Shown here: positions 55,538 through 62,810 of the stretch, in pieces
How the letters are laid out: every line of letters begins with the position of its first letter
How positions within the stretch are numbered: position 1 is the stretch's first letter
Assembly (NCBI RefSeq): GCF_000007345.1
Contig: NC_003552.1
Span: 3,534,001-3,598,000, forward strand
Length of the DNA stretch: 64,000 bases
Direction of reading: 5' to 3'
From: Methanosarcina acetivorans C2A
Lineage (GTDB): Archaea > Halobacteriota > Methanosarcinia > Methanosarcinales > Methanosarcinaceae
Made by a program: the position numbers and the translations under genes
The notes under the pieces: model-generated
Database searches by the model: none
What the model was told of the DNA's origin: nothing
The model's input: only the letters and a program-made list of their open reading frames with translations

Positions 55538-55933
55538 ATTACAGAAGAAAAAACCGAGTGTTCAGTCTGCGGATGCAAACTGGAAAAAGAAGACATTTAC
55601 GAAGAAAATGGAAAGGTTCTTTGTGAAGACTGTTATATCGAAGGCCACCATAAAATCCAGGCATGTGACCCCTGGGCTGTCCGTTCGAAAAAGATTTTCA
55701 GGGAAGAAGCCGGGCTTGAGGGGACTGAAGGCCTGACTGAACTGCAAAAAGCCATTTATGAATTCATCGTCTCCAGGGGAAGAGTAAAAAAGGAAGAAAT
55801 TGTCGAAAAATTCGAGATATCCTCCCGCGAAGCCGAAAACCAGTTTGCTCTCCTGAGACATTGTGAGCTGGTAAAAGGCCAAAAAAGAGACGATGGCGTA
55901 TATCTTGTACCATTTGAAGCCCGATACCGATAA
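55538..55933 (+). CDS. Zinc-ribbon/winged-helix protein with an apparent ATT start
   Basis: 131 residues, frame intact from ATT 55538 to TAA 55931. It is homologous to residues 75-198 of the regulator at 54541: zinc ribbon with Cys8, Cys11, Cys29, Cys32 (CSVC...CEDC), WAVRSKKIFREEAGLEGTEG, then a winged helix ending LLRHCELV and VPFEA. GGAGGG lies at 55525-55530, seven bases before the ATT, and an in-frame TAA at 55532 excludes any start further upstream. No ATG, GTG or TTG occurs in frame before the conserved zinc ribbon. Confidence 0.75.
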   Translation: MTEEKTECSVCGCKLEKEDIYEENGKVLCEDCYIEGHHKIQACDPWAVRSKKIFREEAGLEGTEGLTELQKAIYEFIVSRGRVKKEEIVEKFEISSREAENQFALLRHCELVKGQKRDDGVYLVPFEARYR

Positions 55934-56330
55934 ATTAAAAAACGTGAATTCTTATAAAAACGTAAATTCTTATTTTTTCTTTCCGGATGAGCAGTTAAAT
56001 TGAAATTCATGTATTTCAACCTGCAAAAGGCAAGAACCTTATCCGGGAACAGAAAGCCCGTTAACACTGTAACTCAAAATTAACATTGAGAATTAAAAAG
56101 CAATAGTTTAAGGTGGATTAAATTCATCTCTTAAATAAATCTATTAACATTGTATTCCAATGCTCTTAGACGCTCAATATTCTCAGACCACGTTTCCTTC
56201 AAACCGGAATTCAAATGAGTAATTTTCGGTTCACATTACTGGCCTTTACAGACACTATTTCCTTGGTATGGTATTGACCTGCCATTTCTTTAATTTACTT
56301 AGGATAAATTTGACTCAAGGGTGACCTGAA
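55934..56330. other. Intergenic stretch, nothing found
   Basis: About 400 bases, AT-rich, between the AhpD operon and the fwd-like operon. No gene or RNA supported. Confidence 0.4.
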
Positions 56331-56795
56331 ATGACAAATGCAATGGAACTCTATCAGATGCTTCCAAAGACTAACTGCAAAAAATGTGGAAAGACCTCCT
56401 GTATGGCGTTTGCAGTTGCCCTTATGGCTCATGAGCTGACGCCTGAGGACTGCCCGCCCCTGAAAGAAGAACCCAAATATAAAGAAAACTACGAAAAGAT
56501 CAGCGGCCTTTTCAAGCCGTCGGAAGGAGCAACCGAAACAGGGCTCATAGTGCATGAAGACCTCTGTTTCGGTTGCGGAAACTGCGTCGTTGCCTGCCCT
56601 CCTAATGTAGCAAACGATCCTTATGGGGTAGGTTCTGGAAATGCCCCTACGAATCCTAACAAGCTGGTCCTGACCGTAGAAGACGGCGTTGTAAAAGCCC
56701 AGAACCTTGGGGAGTGCCGCAGATTCGGGAAGAATAAGATCCTCTGTAACGGCTGTATAGTAACCTGCCCTGTAGAGGCAATCGAGTTTGTGTGA
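56331..56795 (+). CDS. Fe-S protein of a formylmethanofuran-dehydrogenase-like operon
   Basis: 154 residues. An N-terminal 4Fe-4S domain of the corrinoid-protein type (LPKTNCKKCGKTSCMAFA, last Cys in EDCPPL) is followed by two ferredoxin-like sites (CFGCGNCVVACPPN; CRRFGKNKILCNGCIVTCP). Similar proteins accompany the tungsten formylmethanofuran dehydrogenase genes of Methanosarcina. It precedes fwdB by a few bases. It probably moves electrons to or from FwdB. Confidence 0.85.
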   Translation: MTNAMELYQMLPKTNCKKCGKTSCMAFAVALMAHELTPEDCPPLKEEPKYKENYEKISGLFKPSEGATETGLIVHEDLCFGCGNCVVACPPNVANDPYGVGSGNAPTNPNKLVLTVEDGVVKAQNLGECRRFGKNKILCNGCIVTCPVEAIEFV

Positions 56796-56805
56796 GGCTG
56801 AGAGG

Positions 56806-58050
56806 ATGGAGAAAAATTACTACGTATGCACAGGCTGTGGAATGCTCTGCGACGATATCGAGGTCGAGGCTGAAAAGAACATCGTAAACAAAGTATATAC
56901 AGCCTGCAGGGTTGGGGTAGCCCACATGAAAGAAGGCACGGATAATGCAGTTTTCCGTGTTGGCGATAAGCCTGTTGATGAAGCTACTGCTGTAAGCGAG
57001 GCTGTAGCTATCCTGAAGAATGCAAAAAACCCCCTGATTTTCGGGCTTGGGACCTCCAGTAATGAAGCGCAGAAACTTGCAATCGAGCTTGCAAAAAAAA
57101 CCAGTGCAACTCTTGATGATCCTTCTTCATTCCGTCTGGGGAGTTTGGTTGAAGCCCTCCTTCAAAACAGGTTCAAGACCTGTACGCTTGACGATGTGAG
57201 GAATAAAGCCGATGTTACTATTTACTGGGGGACGAACCCCTCGGACTCTCACCCCCGCCACCTTTCGAAACATTCCTATTTCCCCAGAGGCAAGGAAAAA
57301 CAGCGGGGCTGGGAAGAAGAAAGAACTGCAATTGCAATAGATGTCCGGAAGTCCCATACTGCAAAGATCTGCGGAAACTATTTCTTCGAGATCCCTCCAG
57401 GGGGAGATGCCGAGTTCATCGATGCCCTGATTGCAGCCCTTTCCGGAAAGCTTCCGAAAACCTCCTACAACTTCCCCCCAAAAAGAATCCTTGAACTGGC
57501 AAACATCCTTAAGGGGGCAAAGTTCGGAGTGGTCTTTGTGGGGCTTGGTTTGGTTTACTCCCTGGAAAACCTGGAACCTCTTTTCCGGCTCATGGATGCC
57601 CTGAACGAAAAAGCAAATTTCCACCTGATCCCCATGGTGGGATACTCCAACACACGGGGCTTTAATGAAAACCTCTTTGAAGAAACAGGGTACGTAAACA
57701 GTGTAAAGTTTGAAGACGGTGCCGTAAAGCACGGACCCGAATATTCGATCGTTGAATCTCTGAAAGCAAAAACCGTGGATGCAGCCCTTATAATCGGTTA
57801 TGATCCGTTTTCAAGCCTCCCCAGGTCTATTGCAAAGAACCTGCTTGAAATTCCCGTCATCTCGCTAAACCCCTTCGAAACCCTGACTTCCAGAAACGCA
57901 AAAGTCTATATTAATACTGCAGTCGGCGGAGTTGAGTCAGGAGGGACTGCCACACGTATGGACGGGGTAAAGGTAGACTTCAAACCTGTTGTTGAAACAA
58001 AGCGGCTCTCGGATGAAGCTGTTCTCAAAAAGATAATGGAGGCTCTCTGA
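56806..58050 (+). CDS. fwdB: Formylmethanofuran dehydrogenase subunit B paralogue lacking the metal-ligand Cys
   Basis: 414 residues from ATG 56806; GTG 56788 is an unlikely alternative. The N-terminal 4Fe-4S site is intact (Cys8, Cys11, Cys15 in CTGCGMLC, Cys34 in TACRVG). The molybdopterin-enzyme body follows, with IYWGTNPSDSHPRHLSKHS and the C-terminal EIPVISLNPFET. At the active-site loop, where catalytic FwdB reads SVCHGP with Cys118 binding W or Mo and His119 beside it, this protein reads SFRLGS, with Arg110 and Leu111. It may therefore bind the cofactor differently or have another role. Stop overlaps the fwdD start. Confidence 0.88.
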   Translation: MEKNYYVCTGCGMLCDDIEVEAEKNIVNKVYTACRVGVAHMKEGTDNAVFRVGDKPVDEATAVSEAVAILKNAKNPLIFGLGTSSNEAQKLAIELAKKTSATLDDPSSFRLGSLVEALLQNRFKTCTLDDVRNKADVTIYWGTNPSDSHPRHLSKHSYFPRGKEKQRGWEEERTAIAIDVRKSHTAKICGNYFFEIPPGGDAEFIDALIAALSGKLPKTSYNFPPKRILELANILKGAKFGVVFVGLGLVYSLENLEPLFRLMDALNEKANFHLIPMVGYSNTRGFNENLFEETGYVNSVKFEDGAVKHGPEYSIVESLKAKTVDAALIIGYDPFSSLPRSIAKNLLEIPVISLNPFETLTSRNAKVYINTAVGGVESGGTATRMDGVKVDFKPVVETKRLSDEAVLKKIMEAL

Positions 58051-58448
58051 TGGATTTCGGATCTTTTCTTAAATCCCCTGAAATAAAGATCAGGATCATA
58101 ACCTACAGTGATATCTTTCAGGACAAAGCGATGGTTGAAAACCGTTTTGGAGAAGAGTACAGGAACCTTTCTGCCGTAATAAAAATGGACCCTGCAGACC
58201 TCAAGCAGTTGAACGTGAAAAAAGGCGACACCGTAGTCCTGAAAAACTCCTTCGGAACGATTGTGGTCAAAGCTGAGGAGTCCGGATACGAAACCCCTCA
58301 TAGGGGCATTGCGTATATGCCTAACAGCCCCTGGTCCAATATGCTGGTCTCGGACGGAACGGGCGGCACCGGGGTCCCCAAATTCAAAGACATTTCCGTA
58401 ACCGTTACCAACGCAAAAGGAGAAAAAGTAACCGAAATCGAGTTTTAA
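58050..58448 (+). CDS. fwdD: Formylmethanofuran dehydrogenase subunit D (molybdopterin dinucleotide-binding)
   Basis: 132 residues starting at ATG 58050, overlapping the fwdB stop by one base (TGATG). A double-psi beta-barrel with IKMDPADLKQLNVKKGDTVVLKN-type start and the family motif GIAYMPNSPWSN, followed by TGGTGVPKFKDI. In the normal complex it caps the MGD cofactor of FwdB. fwdA, fwdC, fwdF and fwdG are not present next to it. Confidence 0.92.
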   Translation: MDFGSFLKSPEIKIRIITYSDIFQDKAMVENRFGEEYRNLSAVIKMDPADLKQLNVKKGDTVVLKNSFGTIVVKAEESGYETPHRGIAYMPNSPWSNMLVSDGTGGTGVPKFKDISVTVTNAKGEKVTEIEF

Positions 58449-58624
58449 CTTTCTTTGGCAGGCTTAATGGGAGAAAAGAGGCTTTAAAAGATAACCGTTA
58501 ACAGCCTTTAGAGGATAGCTTGCAAAAGATAACTTACAAAAAAATAGTAAAAACGGAAATTTACTTTTTCTGCTTTATTTTCTCCCTTTTCAGTTTTTTT
58601 CTTAAAACCAAACCGGATGAGAGT

Positions 58625-58912
58625 ATGGCTGATGTACTCCTGAAATTTACCAGGGTCTTGAAAAACGGAACTGTTTTCTACAATTTTGAAGGCTTTGAAA
58701 ATGTAAAATCCAGATGGGAACTGCCCTGTGAATACCTGTCTGGCTCTCATTTTGCAGCCTGGAACGGCGTTCTGCTGTACTCTGACGGGAATGCTGTAAA
58801 ACCTTTATCTCCAGGTAGTGTTATCTCAGAAAACGAGCACCTGGAACTGATGAAAATTGTTGAACTCGGGAAAAAAAGACTGAGTGAAATACAGGCCAAA
58901 ATGAAGATTTGA
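58625..58912 (+). CDS. Small hypothetical protein next to fwdD
   Basis: 95 residues from ATG 58625 (MADVLLKFTR); the open frame runs back to 58520 but the extra part is low-complexity and hydrophobic. Motifs such as NGTVFYNFEGF and ELPCEYLSGSHFAAWNGVLLYSDG do not match a family I know. Follows the fwd-like operon after about 180 bases. Confidence 0.6.
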   Translation: MADVLLKFTRVLKNGTVFYNFEGFENVKSRWELPCEYLSGSHFAAWNGVLLYSDGNAVKPLSPGSVISENEHLELMKIVELGKKRLSEIQAKMKI

Positions 58913-59158
58913 CGGCAGCGTACCGAAAAAATGTAGCTTCGGAAATGATGAATCTTAAATTCGGAACAATATTTTCTATTCTTATATAATATTACCGTAA
59001 CATATTCATCTGCAGATCTTAATTTTATGTTCTCAATGTAGTCAGATTTAATTTTAGTTCCCAGGTGTCATGCTTCTCAGGATTTTAATGTGAGCTTTGG
59101 AAATGTTTGTATTCAAAAAATACGGCTGCGAACACTTTAGAAGGATTACTTATCCTGA

Positions 59159-59992
59159 ATGTACATAAGAGGGGTTGGAGATATTATTTATTTTTTGCAG
59201 CAGTTACACCCACTGGAACAGGCACTGCTTGCAGGAATTTTCACATGGGGAATGACTGCGCTCGGAGCAGCATCTGTATTTTTTACCAGGGAGGTTAGCA
59301 GGAAAGTACTTGATTCGATGCTGGGTTTTACAGCCGGTGTAATGATCGCTGCTAGCTACTGGTCCCTGCTCGCTCCAGCTATTGAAATGTCGGAAGGCAG
59401 GAGTATTCCGGCATGGCTTCCTGCCGTACTGGGCTTCCTCCTGGGAGGTCTTTTCCTCAGAGGGATAGACAAAATACTTCCTCACCTTCAATTTGGCTCT
59501 GCGACTGAAGCTGCCGAAGGCCTAAAAACCTCCTGGAGGCGAAACACCCTGCTGGTTCTTGCCGTAACACTGCACAATATCCCTGAAGGACTTGCCGTCG
59601 GGGTTGCCTTTGGAGCTGCAGCTTCAGGATACATGTATAGCCTTCCGGCAGCCATTGCCCTGACTACAGGGATCGGGATCCAGAATTTTCCGGAAGGGCT
59701 TGTGGTTTCCGTTCCTCTTCGGCGTGAAGGCATGTCCTGTTTTAAAAGCTTCAACTACGGCCAGGCTTCCGCAATAGTCGAACCTATTGCAAGTGTGATC
59801 GGGGTCGCAGCAGTTATGCTTGTACGGCCTATCCTGCCATATGCTCTTGCCTTTGCCGCAGGCGCCATGATCTTTGTTGTGGTTGAAGAAATTATTCCCG
59901 AGTCCCAGCACGGAGGGAATGCTCCCCTTGCAACAATAGGTACAATGATAGGCTTCTCGGTAATGATGGTCCTTGACGTGGCTTTTGGCTAA
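59159..59992 (+). CDS. ZIP-family metal transporter
   Basis: 277 residues with eight helices. The metal-binding helices are [17 protein letters not shown] (helix IV) and [17 protein letters not shown] (helix V), with a further EEIIPES motif near the end. ZIP proteins bring Zn2+, Fe2+ or Mn2+ into the cytoplasm. The start ATG 59159 has little ribosome-site support; GAAGGATTACTTATCCTGA precedes it. Confidence 0.92.
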   Translation: MYIRGVGDIIYFLQQLHPLEQALLAGIFTWGMTALGAASVFFTREVSRKVLDSMLGFTAGVMIAASYWSLLAPAIEMSEGRSIPAWLPAVLGFLLGGLFLRGIDKILPHLQFGSATEAAEGLKTSWRRNTLLVLAVTLHNIPEGLAVGVAFGAAASGYMYSLPAAIALTTGIGIQNFPEGLVVSVPLRREGMSCFKSFNYGQASAIVEPIASVIGVAAVMLVRPILPYALAFAAGAMIFVVVEEIIPESQHGGNAPLATIGTMIGFSVMMVLDVAFG

Positions 59993-60275
59993 TAATTTAT
60001 CTCAAACAACTTCCGGGAAATTAACTTTTTATGGCGATCTCTGGTTTTTCACAGACCTGTGACATATTTTTGTTTTGGCCTCAGTCTCCAGCGGACTCAA
60101 AGAGAAAAGATAGAATAAGGTTGCTTGCTTTCTTTTTTATTTTTGAGATTATCGATGTAAGATTGTTTCAAAATGGATATATAAGGCCAAATATAATATA
60201 TCAATAATATAATAAAAAACATAATAATAAAACAACAATAGATCGAAATCGATAGCTACAACAGGGGTGATTACT
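59993..60275. other. Intergenic stretch with likely promoter of the ferritin-like gene
   Basis: Very AT-rich from 60175 to 60240; GGATATATAAGG near 60175 could serve as TATA box. No gene. Confidence 0.4.
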
Positions 60276-60827
60276 GTGGCAAAAGTGGCAAGAGAAGTTG
60301 TAGAGAAAGCAGGAGTTGACATTGAAAAACTGCTAGAACTTTTGATCAAAAATGCTTCTGCTGAACTCACAACTTACTACTACTATACCATACTGAGGTT
60401 TAATTTAATCGGCTTGGAGGGGGAAGGGATAAAAGAGATTGCCGAAACGGCCCGGGTCGAAGACCGGAACCACTTTGAAGCTCTTGTACCCAGGATTTAC
60501 GAACTGGGCGGAAAACTTCCCAGAAACATGAATGACTTCCACGATATTTCCGCCTGCTCGCCGGCATATCTTCCGGAAGATCCGACAGACATCCGGGCGA
60601 TGCTGCAAGTGCTTGTTGACGCAGAAAGATGTGCAGTGCGCGGATACACCGAAATCTGCAACTTAACTGCCGGTAAAGACCACCGCACCTATGACCTGTC
60701 CCAGGCAATCCTTAACGAAGAAATCGAACATGAGTCATGGTTCTCCGAATTCCTCGGAGAAGGGCCTTCCGGACACTTCCTGCGCAGAGGCGATACTTCT
60801 CCTTTTGTCTCCAAGTTTTTGAGATAA
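60276..60827 (+). CDS. Dps/ferritin-like protein
   Basis: 183 residues from GTG 60276, which has GGGGTGA seven to eight bases upstream; GTG 60267 lies within that ribosome site. A four-helix ferritin-like bundle with metal-site residues in NASAELTTYYYY (first Glu), VEDRNHFEALVPRIYELGG (E-x2-x-H) and EEIEHESWFSEFL. Archaeal relatives of Dps store iron and quench peroxide. Neighbours include AhpD, a ZIP transporter and protoglobin. Confidence 0.88.
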   Translation: MAKVAREVVEKAGVDIEKLLELLIKNASAELTTYYYYTILRFNLIGLEGEGIKEIAETARVEDRNHFEALVPRIYELGGKLPRNMNDFHDISACSPAYLPEDPTDIRAMLQVLVDAERCAVRGYTEICNLTAGKDHRTYDLSQAILNEEIEHESWFSEFLGEGPSGHFLRRGDTSPFVSKFLR

Positions 60828-60999
60828 TGCCAGGATTTCAGATAGTGGTTAGGTAGAAGTGGGAATACAGATAACAAGGAGCAGATAAAGAGAGAAAAAA
60901 CAAAAAGAACCTTAATCTAATTAAGGCATTTCTCTATTTTTTGAAAAAATTTCCCAGGCAGTATCGAAATAATAAAATAGTTTTGAGTTTCTGAATCCC

Positions 61000-61587
61000 T
61001 CAGAAATCACCATATTTCACATATGGGTAGCTCCATAAAGCTACCTGGAGTGTAGTTGCTTTAAACCAGGCCTGATACATCTTTTCGACTTCCTCGGGAG
61101 TATGGCCCTTCCTGGCGAGGAAAGGTTTCATCGTTGCTGTTATTGGGTAGATAAAAGCTACAAGGTAGCGGTAGCCAATGTTTGGAACAGACTCTACATT
61201 ATCGGTCTGGTTCTTCTTGGTTCGGTGATGTCGCAGCCCAATCTCATATTGATAGTCCAGCCATGCCTGGTCATAGCTGCGATTGCAGGTATCAAGAATC
61301 CATCTGGAGAATCGTTTTCGAACAGCAGCAAGGTATTTTTCATTAGGAGTGCCGTCCGGACTGGTAAAATAATACAGTAAATGCGGATGTGAGCCCACAA
61401 ATCCGTACCAGGTATCAAGGATCTCCTCGACCTGGTCTTCCAGCACTTCTCCGGCTTTCTGGATGTACTCTTCATCCTCTGCTGTAAACATTACGGCTTC
61501 TTTTAAAAGTTTCAGGTCTTCCAGGTTGAAAGGAGCCCTGTTTTCGGTTTCTCCATAGGTGTAACCCGGAATTTTTTCCACAGACAC
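61000..61587 (-). CDS. pgb: Protoglobin
   Basis: 195 residues, GTG start with GGGGGGT eight bases upstream. Single-domain globin of the globin-coupled-sensor lineage: an N-terminal extension (IPGYTYGE), Cys in LDTCNRS (about residue 101) and the proximal His in EIGLRHHRTKKNQ (about residue 120). Length and sequence, as far as I recall them, equal the structurally known M. acetivorans protoglobin, which binds O2, CO and NO. Its physiological role is unsettled. Transcribed alone. Confidence 0.95.
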   Translation of the reverse strand: MSVEKIPGYTYGETENRAPFNLEDLKLLKEAVMFTAEDEEYIQKAGEVLEDQVEEILDTWYGFVGSHPHLLYYFTSPDGTPNEKYLAAVRKRFSRWILDTCNRSYDQAWLDYQYEIGLRHHRTKKNQTDNVESVPNIGYRYLVAFIYPITATMKPFLARKGHTPEEVEKMYQAWFKATTLQVALWSYPYVKYGDF

Positions 61588-61684
61588 GGGTCTTACCCCC
61601 CAGTTTTATTATTCCCTTTGAAAATATGAGTGAAAATACTCTGTTTTTTCATTCATTATTATATTAATCATGGATATTAATCTT

Positions 61685-62344
61685 TCAATCACCGAATCCA
61701 CAAAATGTTTTTCTGGCTGAGATCGCAGCAAAACTCCCTGTTCCTGATCCTTTTTGTGGGAGTTCTATCCGTTCTATTTTCTCGGGATGCTTGAAAAGGG
61801 TCTGGCAGGCCTTAATTTCTTCAAATCCAAGTTCTATAAGCCAGCCTGACACTTCTGCAGTCGAGAGAAATTTCGCCTCAGAAGAGAACCTGCCCTCTTT
61901 TTTTCTCGATTCATAGAAATATCCATGAAGGCTGTTTCTGTCAAGTATCCCTATGATGATTTGCCCGCCTGGCTTAAGGACCCCTGCAGCTTCACAAAGT
62001 GCCTTTTCCGGGTCTTTGAAAAGAGAAAGGGCAGCTACTATCAAAATAAGGTCAAAACTCTGTCTTTTGAAAGGCAGGAACTCGGCAACTCCAAGCACGA
62101 CTTGCATACCTCTTTTTTCTGCTATCTTTGCCATTGATCCTGCAGGTTCAAGCCCATACCTTATCCCGAGGGGAACTGCAAACCTGCCAGTTCCAGCCCC
62201 GATTTCAAGGGTTTTAAGAATTCCCGGATTTTCCGGGATGAACGTTTTCAGGGCAAGAAGTTCGGATTCGTATGCAGGTTTATATTTTTCATACCAAGCA
62301 TCGTATTTTTCTGCATATCTTTCGAAGGCTTCCCAGGATTTTAT
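61685..62344 (-). CDS. Class I SAM-dependent methyltransferase with an apparent ATA start
   Basis: About 219 residues if read from ATA 62344 (then KSWEAFERYAEKYD). SAM-binding motif I LEIGAGTGRFAVPLG lies at about residues 46-60, followed by GVAEFLPF and VLKPGGQIIIGI. The only in-frame ATG, at 62134, lies after motif I and would give a protein without the SAM site. GAGAGGG lies about seven bases upstream of the ATA. No ATG, GTG or TTG is in frame between the upstream stop and motif I. Either a mutated start or a non-standard one. Confidence 0.7.
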   Translation of the reverse strand: MKSWEAFERYAEKYDAWYEKYKPAYESELLALKTFIPENPGILKTLEIGAGTGRFAVPLGIRYGLEPAGSMAKIAEKRGMQVVLGVAEFLPFKRQSFDLILIVAALSLFKDPEKALCEAAGVLKPGGQIIIGILDRNSLHGYFYESRKKEGRFSSEAKFLSTAEVSGWLIELGFEEIKACQTLFKHPEKIERIELPQKGSGTGSFAAISARKTFCGFGD

Positions 62345-62810
62345 TAAAATCCCTCTCGATGAATTTTGTTTTATCCCAAAATTAGTTCGCTTTTTTAATT
62401 TCTTTTGCTGTAGTTATATATCATATACATGCGACTCACTGTTTACTTCAACTTCGAATTTGCTTTATTTTACATGATCACTCCACAATATCAGAATGGA
62501 ATTGAAATTTACTCAATGTTCTACATTTTGCTCCATCTGCTGCGGTATCATGTATTGAACATTCAAACCGATTTGAATCTGCGAAATAATTTCAGGATAC
62601 AATATAAAAAGTATAAAATAAAGACATAATCGGGATGAAGGAGTTACTCCTCAATCCCGTCTCTTTTCGTGCTGGTCGAGTTATTTGATTGCGGTCTCTA
62701 TGAAACCAGGCTTTATGTCAACTCCTTTTTGTTGATTCGTAAGTAATTGTTTTTGTTTAGTTTGCAGATGTCTCTTAGTCTGTAGATCCCTCCGATTCCA
62801 CTGTAGATAT
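62345..62810. other. Intergenic stretch with one strong hairpin
   Basis: About 465 bases of AT-rich sequence between two minus-strand genes. Apart from the hairpin at 62631-62659 nothing can be supported; short plus-strand open frames are considered spurious. Confidence 0.4.
62631..62659. terminator. Hairpin, possible transcript end of the NosD-like gene region
   Basis: CGGGATGAAGGAG and CTCCTCAATCCCG pair with a TTA loop and one bulge, followed on the plus strand by TCTCTTTT. Could be a terminator or an IS end remnant. Confidence 0.4.
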
